Origin: Lasiosphaeria ovina
Taxonomy: Eukaryota; Ascomycota; Sordariomycetes; Sordariales; Lasiosphaeriaceae
Reading direction: 5' to 3'
Length of the DNA: 64,000 nucleotides
Assembly: GCA_033439765.1 (NCBI GenBank)
Contig: JAULSN010000003.1
Location: 5,022,001-5,086,000 of the forward strand
Of the stretch, positions 1 through 12,639 are shown piece by piece. How positions within the stretch are numbered: the stretch's first letter is position 1; each line of letters opens with the position of its first letter. The notes under the pieces are model-generated. The model did no database searches. It had not been told where the DNA came from and saw nothing but the letters and a program-made list of their open reading frames with translations. A program made the translations under genes and the position numbers.

Positions 1-590
1 CGAGTATTTCCAGGTTGAGGCACGCGCGCAGGCATTCTCCATTCTCCGACAGCAACAGCGTCCACCTGTCCTTGACTCGCAAATTGGGGTCCAGTATGCC
101 AATATGATCTGCGGCCTACACACCGCAGGCGGAGAGTCTAGTACCCTTCCCATCCCCACCTGGTACTTCGTCCCTGGGGCTGAGACGAGGTACCGACCTT
201 GTAACCTTGAGGGGTTTCCCGCCAAGGCGAAACTCGGGACAGGAGAGAGATCAGTTAGTGCGACGCTGTCTTACCTGAACTCTGCTGCGTATATATATCC
301 GAACGCCTCTTTTCCCGATCCTGCACGAGATACTCGACCCTGAACAACTTCTCTCCCTCTTCATCTCCATCTTACTGAAATAAGCCACTGCCGTCTACTT
401 GATTGACAGGAAATACCAAACAGCATCATCTCTTTAGACCCAACTCGGACATCTCTCGACCAAACCACAACCACATCACCTCGTAATTACATCACCGCAT
501 CACCGCATCACCACATCACCACATCTAACTACTTGAACGACCACATTTGCTACCTCAACTTCACATCGGACACTCGCACACAACATCACA
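1..590. other. intergenic, pyrimidine-rich leader-like sequence
   Basis: I see no supported gene here. The last part, about 340-590, is rich in CT, CAT and CAC runs, as fungal 5' leaders often are, and it leads to an ATG in good context (CACAATGG) at 591. A small frame at 104-343 has no recognisable content. Confidence 0.4.
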
Positions 591-1007
591 ATGGGCATGA
601 CACTCTCCAGATGCTCGTCGAGGCATGCACGGCCAGACTCCAGGTTCAGCGGGCTAGACCAGAAGATTCTCGAGAGACAGCCAAACTGGCTCGTTCCGCC
701 ATCGAGATGGAGGCAGTCGGACCCAGACCACCACCCAGTCCGCTACCGAACACCGACTCCATACCCCAAGGAAGACCGGCGACGGCTGGATGACCACACC
801 GACATCTCGGAGAAAGCCGCCGTCATCGAGGCAGCATCACACCGTCGTGACACAGACACAGACACACCCCGCGCCCAACATCCAGCCGCCATACACGCCC
901 GCTCCCCACACAATCACATCAGATTTCCCCAGCTTTCTCCTGCCGCCATCACAATAACCTGGGAACAGCACCGCCCGCGTCGGAATCGATTTGAGCGGCC
1001 TTCCTAA
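591..1007 (+). CDS. hypothetical small protein, doubtful
   Basis: This 138-codon frame begins at an ATG in good fungal context (CACAATGG) after a CT/CA-rich leader. The N-terminus MGMTLSRC has Gly at position 2 and a nearby Cys, the arrangement seen in N-myristoylated and palmitoylated proteins. The rest is rich in Arg, Pro, His and Thr with no domain I recognise, and it could be chance coding or a first exon with an unseen intron. The ATG context and the N-terminus are the only evidence. Confidence is low because the composition is like that of non-coding frames in this GC-rich DNA. Confidence 0.22.
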   Translation: MGMTLSRCSSRHARPDSRFSGLDQKILERQPNWLVPPSRWRQSDPDHHPVRYRTPTPYPKEDRRRLDDHTDISEKAAVIEAASHRRDTDTDTPRAQHPAAIHARSPHNHIRFPQLSPAAITITWEQHRPRRNRFERPS

Positions 1008-2396
1008 GCGACACCCACAGCGGAGCGGCACACAGCGGCGACAATCAATAGCCCGTCTGTCGAAAGCATCCATACGAGCGACTATACGCTGAGCACGCTC
1101 GACGTTTCATTCAAAACCAGGGCGTCGAGCCAAGACGGGCCATTCGGTCAATCGGAGATGGGATCTCTACGACCCAAGACTTCACGTCCTTGCCTGCCAG
1201 CACATCACTGCATTTCCCACCTAAGAGAGGGCACACACAGTACACTAGGGGGAGTTTGTTCTGAGTTTAGGCAGATTACAAGCAGCGCTACCTTTTTTTT
1301 GCTGTGCCCACACACCCCCGATTCGCCCGCACGCGGCCGTTGTGTGTGTGCCGGCGCTTTCTTGGACTTGGCGTATGCATCTTCTAGCTTGGCTGCATGG
1401 AAAAAACAAGCTACCAGTGGGTTTCGAACCTTGACTCTGCAGCCAAGAAGCCTGGGGAAGGAAGGAAGGAAGGATCAGAAGAGAGCGGGAACGCGCGGGA
1501 TAGTTCCCGTAAGCTCCCCCCCCTCCATGGCGGGAGGAGGAGGGAGAGACTTGGAAACATGAAGGATGCATGGCGAATATGGATGGGCAAAAAAAGTGAA
1601 CAGGCGCAATTGTTTATGTTGCATTTTCTTTGTTTTCCTGATCTTGGAGTTATTCCTTCTGTTCCCCCCCTTTCCCTCAGCCCCCGTCACTTCCGCCTCC
1701 CCTTTCTTTTCCATTGTTCAAGGTTCCGCTCCTCGCGACACATCACAGAGAACACACTGGTTTTGCCCACCGCGGCATTGTATATGGATATAGACATGGG
1801 CGGTAGCGAGGGCTAAAGACGGCTTTGGTGCTCTCGTGACGGACAGGCAGCCATGGGAGGAGCTGCATACCAAGACGGGAGAAGGTGGAAGAACCAGGCA
1901 AAAGGGGGAACATGTAAATTAAACTTTTGCTGACAGCTAAGCAATCTTGCAGCGGATTACATCACTCCCAAGTTCCGAGTCCCGTGAGCCAAGTATTGTA
2001 TGCATGTAAGCCCATCAGGCACTGAGTGCATAAAAGCCGCGGCACAAGGACGCTGCAGTCCCCATTAAAATGGCTTAGCCGGTTTTCGCGGGCCGTACAG
2101 CGAGTCTCGCTCTTGTCTCTCTCGTGAGCCATGATTGTGGTCAGGGACATGGAGTGTCAGGCTTGGTCTTCTCCAGGTTCCAAACGAAAGAGGCCTAGAT
2201 TCCGCAGTTGGCACTGGCGATGCGCGTTCAAGCCTGCACTCGCGACCGAGGAATAGAGGATACTTCTGACGCTGCCACTGTTCGCCAATCCCCAACGTGA
2301 ACGTGATAGACGACGCAGCCAGCTGTGGGAGGAACACATATTCTCTCGTCACCAGCAGCAGCTGGGGAACACACCATCTCCCCCTTCTTCGCTCCG
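1008..2396. other. non-coding, no gene seen
   Basis: Short frames on both strands overlap each other and none shows a family motif. Homopolymer and purine/pyrimidine runs are common, for example around 1295-1305 and 1455-1475. Confidence 0.4.
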
Positions 2397-2515
2397 TCCA
2401 TCATCGCCGTCTTCTTCTTCGCATACTCCATCCATCATCGCCGTCTTCTTCTTCGCCTACTTCATCCATCATCGCCGTCTTCTTCTTCGCTCACTCCATC
2501 GTGGTCGTCTTCTCC
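2397..2515 (+). repeat. 34-bp tandem repeat, about three copies
   Basis: The block beginning TCATCGCCGTCTTCTTC recurs at 2401, 2435 and 2469, giving a period of 34 bp, followed by a diverged partial copy near 2498. Because 34 is not a multiple of three, the Ser/Phe-rich frame at 2325-2777 changes phase with each copy, which argues that the array is not coding. Confidence 0.8.
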
Positions 2516-2776
2516 TTCCTCGTCTTCTGCTTCTGACGCTGCCGTCGCCTCCACGGCCACAGACACACACACACCAGACCCCGACGAGGTCGACTCTGGA
2601 CTGCTCGTTGCTCCATTCGTCCATTACCGCCGATCACTCTGGTATGAACACGCTCGCGTAGATGTTCCGAACTTCGACCTGGCCATCCTCAACATGGCAG
2701 TAACCTATGACGTCAAAATTAGAGAGAATCAAAAAAAGAAAGGTAACTTTTGTTTGAGATTTATAAGAAATGATTG

Positions 2777-4478
2777 AATAGACGCTGGAGCATTTCTTCC
2801 TAAAGCTATTCTTCTTGGGGCCGTCGGCATTTTAATAGCTGAGAAGAGAGTGATCAATAGGTAAGGTGTTGCACGTGACCTGGATTGACTGAGCATTGAA
2901 TTGTCTGGTTAGATAGGTCAAAAATACAGGTAAAATGGCCTCTTCTTATGGCCCTGAATATCTCCACGGAAGTCCGTATTCAGGGTAGGTATTCCGGGCA
3001 AAAATAAGGCCGTAGAAACGAACGAATCTCCGGTGCAAGGGATGCGGTCGGAATGAGGGTATTCCGAACGCAAGGGCGGTGCAAAGGAGAGAAAAGCAGG
3101 CGTTTGCGTTAGCAGGGGTTATTTCTTGGCGACATAAGGAAATAGCATACTATCTTCTATTTATCTGCAGTAAGAATTCACCACACAAACGTAAGATAAC
3201 GGCGGCCATCTAAAGTTGACAAGCAATTTATGAACTAGCTACTAAGGTTGACGTGTGCTGCTGGCGCCACGATCTGTAGAGATCCCCCGTCATAATCCAT
3301 TTATCCCGGCAGATCAATGCCATAATCCCTCAACGTCTTCCTGTCTTATCGAATTTATGGTCTCTATCGTTGCTCGAAAAGTCACGCCTAATTAACGCGA
3401 TTCCGCATGACGGTCATGAACCCGCATTATAATAGGACCCCGGCCGAGGGCTGAATGCCACAGCGGGGACAGATGGAGTGAGTCCTCCTCGTAGGCCGTG
3501 AAAATGTGGCCGACGGGCTCGGAATGTGATGTCGGTGATGGCCATCTCGCTTCTCGTTTTTCTGGCAACTCCGCTGGCAGCGATGGTCGATGGTTTCGCC
3601 GTCGTCCGTCGTCCGGATCGCCTCGTCCGACGAAGGATCCGCGGTTGAGCAGGGTGGGTGGTGATTCCCGGGGATCTCGTGCTCGATAGTCCTGTACGCC
3701 GCTGCGCTCCTGTGAACCCAGGATGGGTCACGTTGGCGAAGTCAACAAAGACCATGTCGGCTTGCGCGGCTTGCGCGCTGTCGAAGTCGACGAAGACTAT
3801 TTCGGCTTCAGCGCTTTGGGCGTTGTCGGGAGTCTTGACTGTAACCCGGTCCCGGATGGTCTCAAAGCCTGCTCTGGGTCCTTCGCAAGGAAAGTCGGAG
3901 CGGCGGCCTTGTTCGAGTTGCTAGGTTCCCGAGCCTTTCAGCTGCGAAATCCGCGAGACTAGCTCTCTCGCGTTGGCTGACATGTCGGTGGGCGGTTTGA
4001 CGGTTTGCTAGATTGACGTGTTGGTGTGTCGCTCGGTAGCGAACAGGCAGTTGATCGACTAAGGCAACGGTGCGCGAAAGGAAAAGAATGATTGCGCGAT
4101 TGACTGAAGGTAGGCAAAGCCGCTGACGAAGTGGAAAAAGGTCCTGATATCGTCGGTGGTAGAATACCGTTCTTGGTTGACTTGGTTCCGAATATTCGGA
4201 GCCGACTTGGCGGGGTACTTCTTCAGGCAGGGGCCAAATGGCCAACGGCGCCTGGGTTTTCAAGTGCGGCCTACGCGCAACACGGGTTTTCGTAATGAAA
4301 ATAGCTGCGTTGTAAAGCGCGATTGATAGTGACTAGAATGATGTATAAATGATGCGAATAGCTTGAGCTGTAGAAGCAAAGGAGCTCATAACCTGTAACG
4401 GTGAGCGGTGAGCCGTTAATTACACCAGCAAGCGCAAAACAGATACCTGTTGCCTAGGTCTCTGGGCAACAGCAGCTA
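2777..4478. other. no supported gene; small hairpin and possible old relic
   Basis: At 2952-2985 the arms CCCTGAATA and TATTCAGGG flank an inner ACGGA-AG-TCCGT, forming a compact hairpin. Two minus-strand frames at 3414-3755 and 3862-4263 are open but I cannot assign them. In one of them the phrase VFVDF occurs twice about 20 codons apart (around 3745-3805), so this may be an old repeat or gene relic. Confidence 0.4.
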
Positions 4479-4525
4479 ACGTATGTGATAAGCGAGCGCC
4501 GCAGACAAGCGAGCGCCGCACTTTT
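4479..4525 (+). repeat. terminal inverted repeat of pogo element, distal end
   Basis: The repeat starts ACGTATGTGATAAGCG and is the near-perfect reverse complement of 12245-12291. Each end carries a subterminal direct duplication of about 16 bp (AAGCGAGCGCCGCA, twice), which could serve as paired transposase binding sites. Confidence 0.92.
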
Positions 4526-6044
4526 CACCACCCCACCACATCTATCCTTAATTACATAACCACAATACTAGGAAATAACAATAACTGAATCAGAAATAGA
4601 TGAATTAGACGATTCTGTAGCCTCCTTACACGTACGTGCATTATGGCCAGGCTTACCATAGACACCACAGCACCGAATCTTCGTACGAGACCCCCCTATA
4701 CTACCACCATTTTATCGTGTTTCCTAGGCTAACTGCTCACCCATAGCCTTCTAATCTAGTAGATCCTATACCTCTTGTATAGTAAGTGACCCTCCAAGCC
4801 GTATACGTGTTTTTTTGGCTCTCCGTCGCTTACTAAGCCCCTTATTGGCCTTTCGTAGTACTGAGACCTCCGAACGTAGAAGAGCCACCTCGTATATTAT
4901 AGCCATTATACCTTTGGCTAATCGATCTATAGTAGTTAGTATCGGGGTTAGAGAGCTACCCTAATAGTTGGAAATTCGAGTTTTGATAAATGCTAATTGT
5001 AAGGTGGCCTCTCGAGGGTTATGTGGCGTTTGGGAGGCCCAAGGTAGTACTATAGTTGGGCTTGAGGCTGGGGGTGTTGGGGTCCGAATACGCATATCCA
5101 GCTTAGATATCACCCTCTCTGGGTCGTACGGTATAAGGCCAGCTCCGGTAAAACCCCCCTGGATGTTCTTTTCTATAATCGAAGTAAAAAACGCCTCTCT
5201 AAATATATAAAGAAACTCCAACTTACTAATATATATGATATTCATCCGTATAAACTACTTAATTTAGCGGCTATACGCCTTCTTTAAAGGCCTAAAATAA
5301 CCAATATCTAAAGGCTAAAGTATATATAAAGAGTATAGAGGTATATAAAGTGTAATAATATTATACTCTTTATAATAGTTATCGAATTCTTTAGAGTAGT
5401 GGCTTTCGTGGCTATTAAGGATTAATAGCCGGTATATACCCTTTATACGAGATGCTATATAGAAATCGAAGTAACGAATCTAATCTATACCTTTCTTATT
5501 CGTAGTCTAGCCATTATCGGTTATTACGATACGCTAGTCGGCCGGGAGGTTATATTCTTCATACTAGTTAGAAAAGTAATATTACCTAACTAAGATAATA
5601 AATAGTAGGATAGCCTAGCCTAGAGTATTTACTCCTTAGATAACTATAGCCTACTCTCGATTACTAGGCTAGGCCTATTTAGCCCTACTACGGCCGTCCG
5701 AGGTAGTAACTACTATAATAACGATAATAATACCCATTATAAAGCCGGTCTCGTTAAAATTATAGATATCGTCGTTAAGGATACCGTATTTAACCTTAAT
5801 ATTATATATAAGGGTAAACCACTCGCGAATAATCGTTAGATCTTCGTATTTAGCCCTCTAGTAGTCGTATTTACGCGTAAAACGCGTCCGAAGGTCTAGC
5901 TAGCGTTTAACGAAGTTATGAGCCTAGCGTTTACTAATAGGGGGCGCGTTATATTCGCGTAGTAATCGGTTAGCCATATCTTCTACGTAATAAAGCCGAG
6001 GATGGAATATACGTAAATAGAGCTTAGTTATATATCGAATAATC

Positions 6045-6348
6045 TGTAGGAATAACCGATCAATCAGAGTTACGGAGGCTGAGGCGGCTCGGCGGGCCGC
6101 ATAGCCCTGATTAGTCAGTCAGGAAGAATAGTGGGCCTGGCCCGGACACACGGGTCACCTGCCCTAGCACGTGACCTTAGTATGCACGGACCATCCACCC
6201 TGTGGACAGCCCACTCCCCCAAAAACACCAAGCACCCTATAACCCTAGTGAACAGAGCAGAGATAAATGAACATACCACCAATCTCCCAACCACCCTTTC
6301 GCAACGGTTACTATAGTGACTATTATGAATGACCTTATCATTCCACTA
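6045..6348 (+). repeat. 5' LTR of Copia-1
   Basis: This LTR of about 304 bp differs from the 3' copy at roughly seven positions that are all C/T or G/A in CpA/TpG context, plus the terminal bases (CCACTA against CCAACA). Those differences fit RIP rather than random drift. Confidence 0.92.
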
Positions 6349-6779
6349 CTAATCAGTAGTTGACCGACCAGGTTAACCGTAGAATAGCAAGGAGTCCGAC
6401 AGCGGCAGTGATCGTGGTCCCCACGATCGCTAGATAGGAAGCGGCACGAAGGACTGCATTCGAGAGAGCACTAAATACGTAGAAAGCTCAATTGAACGCA
6501 GGACTACGAGCGCGAGAGAGACTCTTCAACGTACGGGACAACCGAGACGAAGACCTCAAGGGTAGTCGAAAGAAAGGCCTTACGCCCTACTTGGCTATCT
6601 ACGTCCATCACGCAAACAACCCCTCGCGAAGGATCTAACTAGATAGAAAGAAAGGCTTGACCCTACTCAGCTAATCAAGGTCCCTCGACAAAGATAAGTA
6701 CGATAACGAGCCTACGTACTAGCGCCCGCGTTATTAGTATTACCGACCCGACCTAGGAAGGGAAGGACTTCGACCCTAT

Positions 6780-9700
6780 AGATGAATAATAGGCTACGCC
6801 AAAGAGGCTCAACACCTACCTAATCGACTATATCGAGATCTACGATAACCAGGAACTACGAGACCAAACCTTATTCGCAGCCTTCCGGACCGACTTCATC
6901 GACTAGACCGAAGCCCACTTTAAAACCCTCGACAAGACCCTCCGTACCAACCTCAAATACTTCCTTAAAGATCATAGTATCTATATCAATAACGAAGGCA
7001 TCATATTATAGCAGCTCTTCATACTAGCCCAGGGTAAGAAGGCCCCCGAGTGGCCAGAAGAGGAGGTTAAACTATATAGCGAGGAGAGAGGAATGAAGTT
7101 CCAATTAAAATAGAACCCGCACTTTTCCGGATTATTAGCAAACCCCGTAAGAACCTCGGTACCGTTGAAGGGCACCCCTAGGGCCTAATTAAGCTTGATG
7201 ACCCCGGCCCCCGTACGAGTAGGAACCAACAAGCTGAATTCGATTGAGGAAGATAACCCCGATATACCTCCACTCGATATAGCTAATACACCTCCATACC
7301 TGAGCAACGCGGTACCACTACCGCTATCGCGAATACTGATAGACCTTATAAAGATATATACTAACGAAGATAAGTTTGGAGGCGAACGCTACGATATTTT
7401 GGACTCGAAAGTCAAGATCTTCGGAGCGTACTACCAGATTATCGGTATCCCTTAATAGCTATACCATAAGGTATACTCAATCATGCTCAAGGATAGAGCC
7501 AAATAGTTCTATTTCGACCGGTTAATATAGGAGAACCTTACTTTTAACGAGATAATTAACCGAACTAGAGCATTCTTCCACTCTATAGAGGATCGTCAGA
7601 TATACCTCCAAGAGTAGCGATCTACGACCTTTATTCGTATTATTAAAGAGAACCCCGATAAGGACCTATTATAGTACTTCGATATCCTCGTTAACAAGCT
7701 ATAGAAGATCTTTAAAGGACTCGTAGGCAGAATACCCGCAGGTATATACCGAATAGATGAAGATCTAGCCGAATAGCTACTCAACGCATATTAGGGTATT
7801 AAAGTATACAAGCTGGTATCGATAAAACCAGCTTCCACCTTCGAGAGCGTTATCTCCGATTTGAGGAACGCCATAGGCATATACATACGCTTTAAGAAGA
7901 CCACCCTATAGTAGTACAACGTCAACGAGGAAGACTTAGGTTAATACTAGGTTGATCGACGATATAAAGGCGGACGGTCTAGTAGAGGAGGCTCCCGAGC
8001 GAGCTCTCGGAGCGGTGGATCATATAATAGACTACGTAATAACGGCCCCCGCAGACCATTCAACAACAGCAATAAGAAGTGCTTCGTATACGGAAAATAG
8101 GGCTATTGGTCGAAAAAGCACCCGATCTCTGAACGCCGATCAAGGCATAACCAGTAGCGACGATATATATAGGCGAACGACAAAGAAGAGGATAATTTCA
8201 CGTTATTCCTATTCGATTACGAAGGCATGGACCCCGGCGACTTCGAGACTGACTTCGATATATAGGCCACCGCGGAGGAACCCCAAATATCCAAACCATA
8301 GTTTAAGAGCTTCTTTACGGAGTACGGCATAGTTAACGGTATTAAGATGGCCAACCTCCTAAATAACCAGGCGACGATATACGCGATAATAGAAGCCAAC
8401 CCGTTTGTACAACCTCCGGAAGAGCCCGCATTACTCTTTCACTTCAAAAGCCGCTATAACTTAGAGATCTTCCAAGGCATTATGCCCGATATAGGCGCAG
8501 CCGGCATATTAATAGCCGGTGAGAACCAAGTTAAGGCACTATAGAAGGAGATCCCGGGCACTAAGATCGATATATCAACGGCCGGAAAGTACCGCGTACG
8601 CTTCGGTAATAACCTAGAGAGTATATCTCTCGGAACGGTATCCGTGGAGACCCCGTTCGGCTTGATCGACTTCCAAGTCGTCCCGGCAAATACCCTGTTT
8701 CTATTATGTCTCTCTGATATGGATAAATACGGCGTGTACCTCAACAATATCCTCAATCTCCTAGTTCATCAAGGAAAGGGCTACCCGATCGTACGGAAAT
8801 AGGGCCATCCCTGGCTCCTATTGAACGATCCCGAGAGTACTATCGTATAGTCTCACCTCACGGAAATAGAGCTACGCCAACTATACCGACGATTCGGTCA
8901 CCCGGCGGTAGAACGCCTATATAAGGTACTCATACGAGCAGGCTATAATAATCTAGAGTACGAAGTTATCGAGAAGATCAATAAGTTTTGCCATTAATAC
9001 TAGTTGCATAGCAGCAATCCTGGTAGATTCAGATTTACCCTCCATAACGATATCGACTTCAACTACCGTATGCTGGTAGATATTATATATCTCGATGGAA
9101 AACTAGTTATCCATGCTATCGATGAGGCGACCTCTTTCCAGGCCGTACGATTCCTCCAGAATATGACGGTAAAGGCAACCTGGAATATAATCCGAGCGAT
9201 ATGGATCGATACCTATATTGGACTACCTAATATTATCGTTACTAATATAGGAACCAACTTCACGGTAGAAGAATTCGTTAATAACGCCCGTAACCTATCG
9301 ATCGAGATTATAGAAGTCCTAGTAGAAGCCCATAACTCGATCGGTAAGCTGGAACGGTATTACGGACCGCTCCGCCGAGCCTATGAAGTTATTACGGCAG
9401 ACCTATACGGCCTTAACGTAACGGCAGATCAAGCCCTTCAAATGGCTGTCAAGGCAGTCAACGATACTATAGGACCCGACGGCCTAGTCCCTACCCTCCT
9501 TATATTCGGAACGTATCCTAGGATGACCGTATTATCGCCTTAATCTCCCTCTATTAAAGCCCGCGCGAGAGTAGTACGGAAAGCGATAATAGAGATACGT
9601 ACCCTCAAGGTAAAGAGACAGGTTTCTAATGCCCTAGGCATACGTAACGGCCCGAACAACCTTAATACCCTCAACCTTCCTCTCTAAAGCGAGGTAAAGG

Positions 9701-11625
9701 TATGGCGAGAAGGCGAGAAGTGGACCGGCCTATATATGCTACTCGTACGTGACGGAAAGACCTGTACGGTTGAAGTTAACGGCAAGCCTACGAACTTTCG
9801 TATCGTGGTAGTCAAGCTATACTACCGTAACGATTCAACGGCTACCCCGGCTCTCGGAGAGAGTGGAAAGCTCCCTTATAACGAGGCCGACGAGGACGAC
9901 GAGTGGACCCCTCTATAGGAAGAACCCCGAGTATTAAGACGGCGAGGACGGCCGCCCGGATCAAAGAATAAGCCGAAGCCGAGCCCTACTATAGATACGG
10001 CGATGACTGAGGGTGCGACCCTTACGATAGCCTATCTAACGGCAAAGGAAGTAGAGGACTATGACCTAGCGATACGGCTTCGCCAGGAAGGGAAGATTCC
10101 AACGGATGGCGAGCCTTTCTCCCGCTCCGATTAAGAGGAAATCGATGCCCTCATTGGCCGAGGAGTCTTTGTATTCCAGAAGTACGACCCGGAGAGGTAC
10201 GGAAACATCCGCATCTTCAAATCGCGTATGGTCCGCGAGGTCAAGGGCAAGGAAACGGACTCTCCGTACGAGAAGTCCCGGCTTGTGATCCAAGGCCACA
10301 GCGATCAGGGCAAAGAACTAGTACTAACGCAGAGCCCTACGATCCAACGAGCGAGCCAACGGACCCTAATAGCCCTAGCACCCTCGCTCATCCGCTAGGG
10401 AATAATGCTATGGATTCGGGATATCACGCAGGCATACACACAGTCTATAATAGCGCTTTAGCGAACGATTATAGCCTACCTGCCTGAGCAAATCCGTCAC
10501 AACTACCCGAAAGGGACAATAATAGAAGTCGTCAAGCCGTTATACGGCATAGCCGAGGCAGGTACATACTGGTGGGCAACCTACTTCAAGCATCACCGGG
10601 ACCGGCTGAATATGACCACATCGACCTACGATCCATGCCTATTGATTACGTCGAACGACTCAGAGCACTTTGCAGTCGTCGGTATATAGACTAACGATAC
10701 GATCGGCCTCACTAATGCAGGGTTTGAAGCCCTAGAGGAGTAGATGATTGAGGAAGCCAAGTTCACAGCCAAACCGAAATAGAAATTAACCCTGGCTAAC
10801 CCGCTCGTATTCAACGGATGTATCTTGACCTTCCAAGAGGACGGTACACTGGCCCTGAAGTAGAAGAAGCAGGGCGAGAAGCTCATGATCGCGACCAACG
10901 CTCAGGAATACGTCGAATAGCGGGCACGCGGTGCCTATATCGCTTCGACCTATCAGCCTGAAGCCGCGTTCGACCTATCGGCTACAGCATAGTATAAAGA
11001 ACTAACAAAAGAAGATATCGCTAGGATAAATAAGCGTATTAAATGGTAGATGGAGCACGTTGACCGAGGCATTAACTATATCCCCCTCGACCTACCTACG
11101 GCTAGGCTGTTTGTCTACGTAGACGCGTCATTCGCTAATAATAAGGACTTGAGCTTACAAATCGGATACGTGATCTTCCTAGCGAACGAAGAGATGGATG
11201 AAGGAAGCTTCATTATAATAGGGAACCTGATCCACTGGTTATCTACCAAATACAAGCGGATTATACGAAGCATCCTAGCCTCAGAGATCTACGCTATGGC
11301 TAACGGCGTTGATATGGGCATTTGTTTTAACGTAACGATTAATATGATCCTGGCCAAGCTAGGCATCCCGAATATCCCGATGATCGTATACACCGACTCT
11401 TTCTCGCTCTACGAATGCTTAGTCAAACTAGGCATAACGAAGGAAAAGCGGCTTATGATCGACATTATGAGCATGAGGTAGTCATACGAGAAGTAGGAGA
11501 TCTTCGAAGTCCGATAGATTAACGGAAACGACAACCCGGCCGATGTGATAACGAAGTTATCACCTAATATGGCCCTACAGGCCCTTATTGATAATAATAC
11601 GTTAACGGTCAGGATTTAGGCTTCC
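6780..11625 (+). pseudogene. Copia-1 gag-pol polyprotein, dead
   Basis: Gag-like sequence runs from about 6800 to 8300 and includes a degraded zinc-knuckle region near 8060-8120. Protease and linker sequence follows (about 8460-8900). The integrase spans about 8860-9540: the first catalytic Asp region reads LVDIIYLDGK, the second has changed to VTNIGTNF (Asn codon at 9244-9246), and the Glu region reads NSIGKLERYYG. Reverse transcriptase remnants lie at about 10200-10900 with many TAG/TAA codons. RNase H spans about 11050-11600, including FVYVDASFANN, SEIYAMANGVD and VYTDSFSLYECLV. The open stretches are separated by stops that sit where TGG or CAA codons are expected. Confidence 0.9.
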
Positions 11626-11688
11626 GTGAAGCGGAACAAGAAGGACCATAGCGAGTAGGATCTTATGGAGGAAGAAAAGACTGCCAGT

Positions 11689-11991
11689 GTAGGAATAACC
11701 GATCAATCAGAGTTACGGAGGCTGAGGCGGCTCGGCGGGCCGCATAGCCCTGATTGGTCAGTCAGGAAGAATAGTGGGCCTGGCCCGGACACACGGGTCA
11801 CCTGCCCTAGCACGTGACCTTAGTGTGTACGGACCATCCACCCTGTGGACAGCCCACTCCCCCAAAAACACCAAGCACCCTGTAACCCTAGTGAACAGAG
11901 CAGAGATAAATGAACATACTACCAATCTCCCAACCACCCTTTCGTAACGGTTACTATAGTGACTATTATGAATGACCTTGTCATTCCAACA
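11689..11991 (+). repeat. 3' LTR of Copia-1
   Basis: This 303-bp copy ends ATTCCAACA and is followed at once by the TAATC target duplication. It keeps more CA/TG dinucleotides than the internal region. Confidence 0.92.
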
Positions 11992-12244
11992 TAATCGTTT
12001 ACTCCTCTAAATCCGTAAGCTTGCGCGAGTTGGCTGGAATATCGTATCGTATAGGTGTGCCGGCAAGTCGACGGCGAATAGTTCTATTATTAACCTCGTA
12101 GATTTTCGCTACGGTTCGTTTGCTTAGCTTTTTGTTATTTTTAATAGCTTCGGCGGCCAGAATTACTCTGGCTTCTTTAGAGATGGAAGCCATGGTTTTT
12201 GGTTGAGAAATGGAGTGTTAAAGCTGGGGGGTCGCGACGCGTCA

Positions 12245-12291
12245 AAAAGTGCGGCGCTCGCTTATCTGCGGCGCTCGCTTATCACGCACGT
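12245..12291 (-). repeat. terminal inverted repeat of pogo element, transposase-start end
   Basis: On the minus strand it begins ACGTGCGTGATAAGCG and holds the same doubled GCGAGCGCCGC block as the opposite end. The flanking TA is at 12292-12293. The few differences between the two repeats are mostly C/T or G/A. Confidence 0.92.
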
Positions 12292-12293
12292 TA

Positions 12294-12639
12294 TGTGGTC
12301 GCAACCACAGCATATACTGCCCTAGTCTTGCTTACTATAATTAATACCATCGTGTTCGAGGACTGACTGTTCTTGTCTCTTTCTCTACCTAGTTAATTTT
12401 TCTCCATAATCCCGTAGTGGTACCGGGCATCGTTACACTCAAGTCAAACCCAAAGCTCTAGAGCGGCGATTCATTAATAACGAATAATTACGTGTTGGAT
12501 ATTGGATGCTTTACTTTAGAAGTAGGCTTGTTTATGAATATTCTCCTTTGACGGGGGGTTAAGACGTACGTACCATATTAGGAACCTCTCTTATAGCGTC
12601 TCAGGTTATCAATCTTCTATTTTACATTTGTAGTGTATT
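12294..12639. other. short non-coding spacer between transposons
   Basis: No gene is seen. CA and TG dinucleotides are present at normal frequency, unlike in the adjacent transposon interiors, so RIP did not reach far into this spacer. Confidence 0.5.

Larger units (their letters stand above)
6045..11991 (+). mobile_element. Ty1/copia LTR retrotransposon (Copia-1), inactive
   Basis: The LTRs at 6045-6348 and 11689-11991 are in direct orientation. The 5-bp target duplication TAATC is at 6040-6044 and 11992-11996, inside the pogo transposase. The ends follow TGT(A/T)GGAAT...ATTCCAACA. The coding order is Gag, protease, integrase, reverse transcriptase, RNase H, which defines the copia superfamily. 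A purine-rich tract (about 11668-11680) lies just before the 3' LTR. The sequence after the 5' LTR, CTAATCAGTAGTT, matches the corresponding CTGATCAGTGGTT of Copia-2 apart from G-to-A changes and is a candidate primer-binding site. Confidence 0.94.
4568..12193 (-). pseudogene. pogo-like DDE transposase, RIP-mutated and interrupted
   Basis: The frame starts at ATG 12193 with a psq-type helix-turn-helix segment (KLSKRTVAKIYEVNNRTIRRR), hits a TAA where CAA is expected just after LTDLEE, and is cut by the copia insertion at 11992. It resumes at 6044 with the typical downstream region and ends near 4568. The DDE core is visible but damaged: the first Asp motif reads NFNETGF (Asn codon at 5753-5755) and the second reads LNSHESH (Asn codon at 5414-5416), while the third, DIGYFRPLKKAY, keeps its Asp. 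The C-terminus has GFTGAGLIPYDPERV and a zinc-knuckle-like CGVYGKPGHNARTC in which one Cys has become Tyr. Many TGG codons read TAG. Transposition function is lost. Confidence 0.9.
4479..12291 (-). mobile_element. pogo/Fot1-like DNA transposon, split by a copia insertion
   Basis: This is a Tc1/mariner-superfamily (pogo/Fot1-like) element read on the minus strand. Terminal inverted repeats of about 47 bp lie at 4479-4525 and 12245-12291, and TA dinucleotides flank both ends (4477-4478 and 12292-12293), the expected target duplication. Inside is one transposase frame. A complete copia element with its TSD sits in the N-terminal third. Removing it and one 5-bp duplication leaves about 1,861 bp, a normal length for fungal Fot1/Pot2 elements. 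The internal sequence is saturated with RIP mutations, so the element is dead. Confidence 0.93.

Noticed and set aside
1400..1490. B-box-like GGTTCGAAACCC on the minus strand suggesting a tRNA
   Set aside because: The bases flanking the loop do not pair into a 5-bp T stem, and I could not find a D arm or acceptor stem at the right distances.
2325..2777. 150-codon Ser-rich frame as a gene
   Set aside because: It runs through the 34-bp tandem repeat, whose unit is not a multiple of three, and shows no motif; composition explains the open frame.
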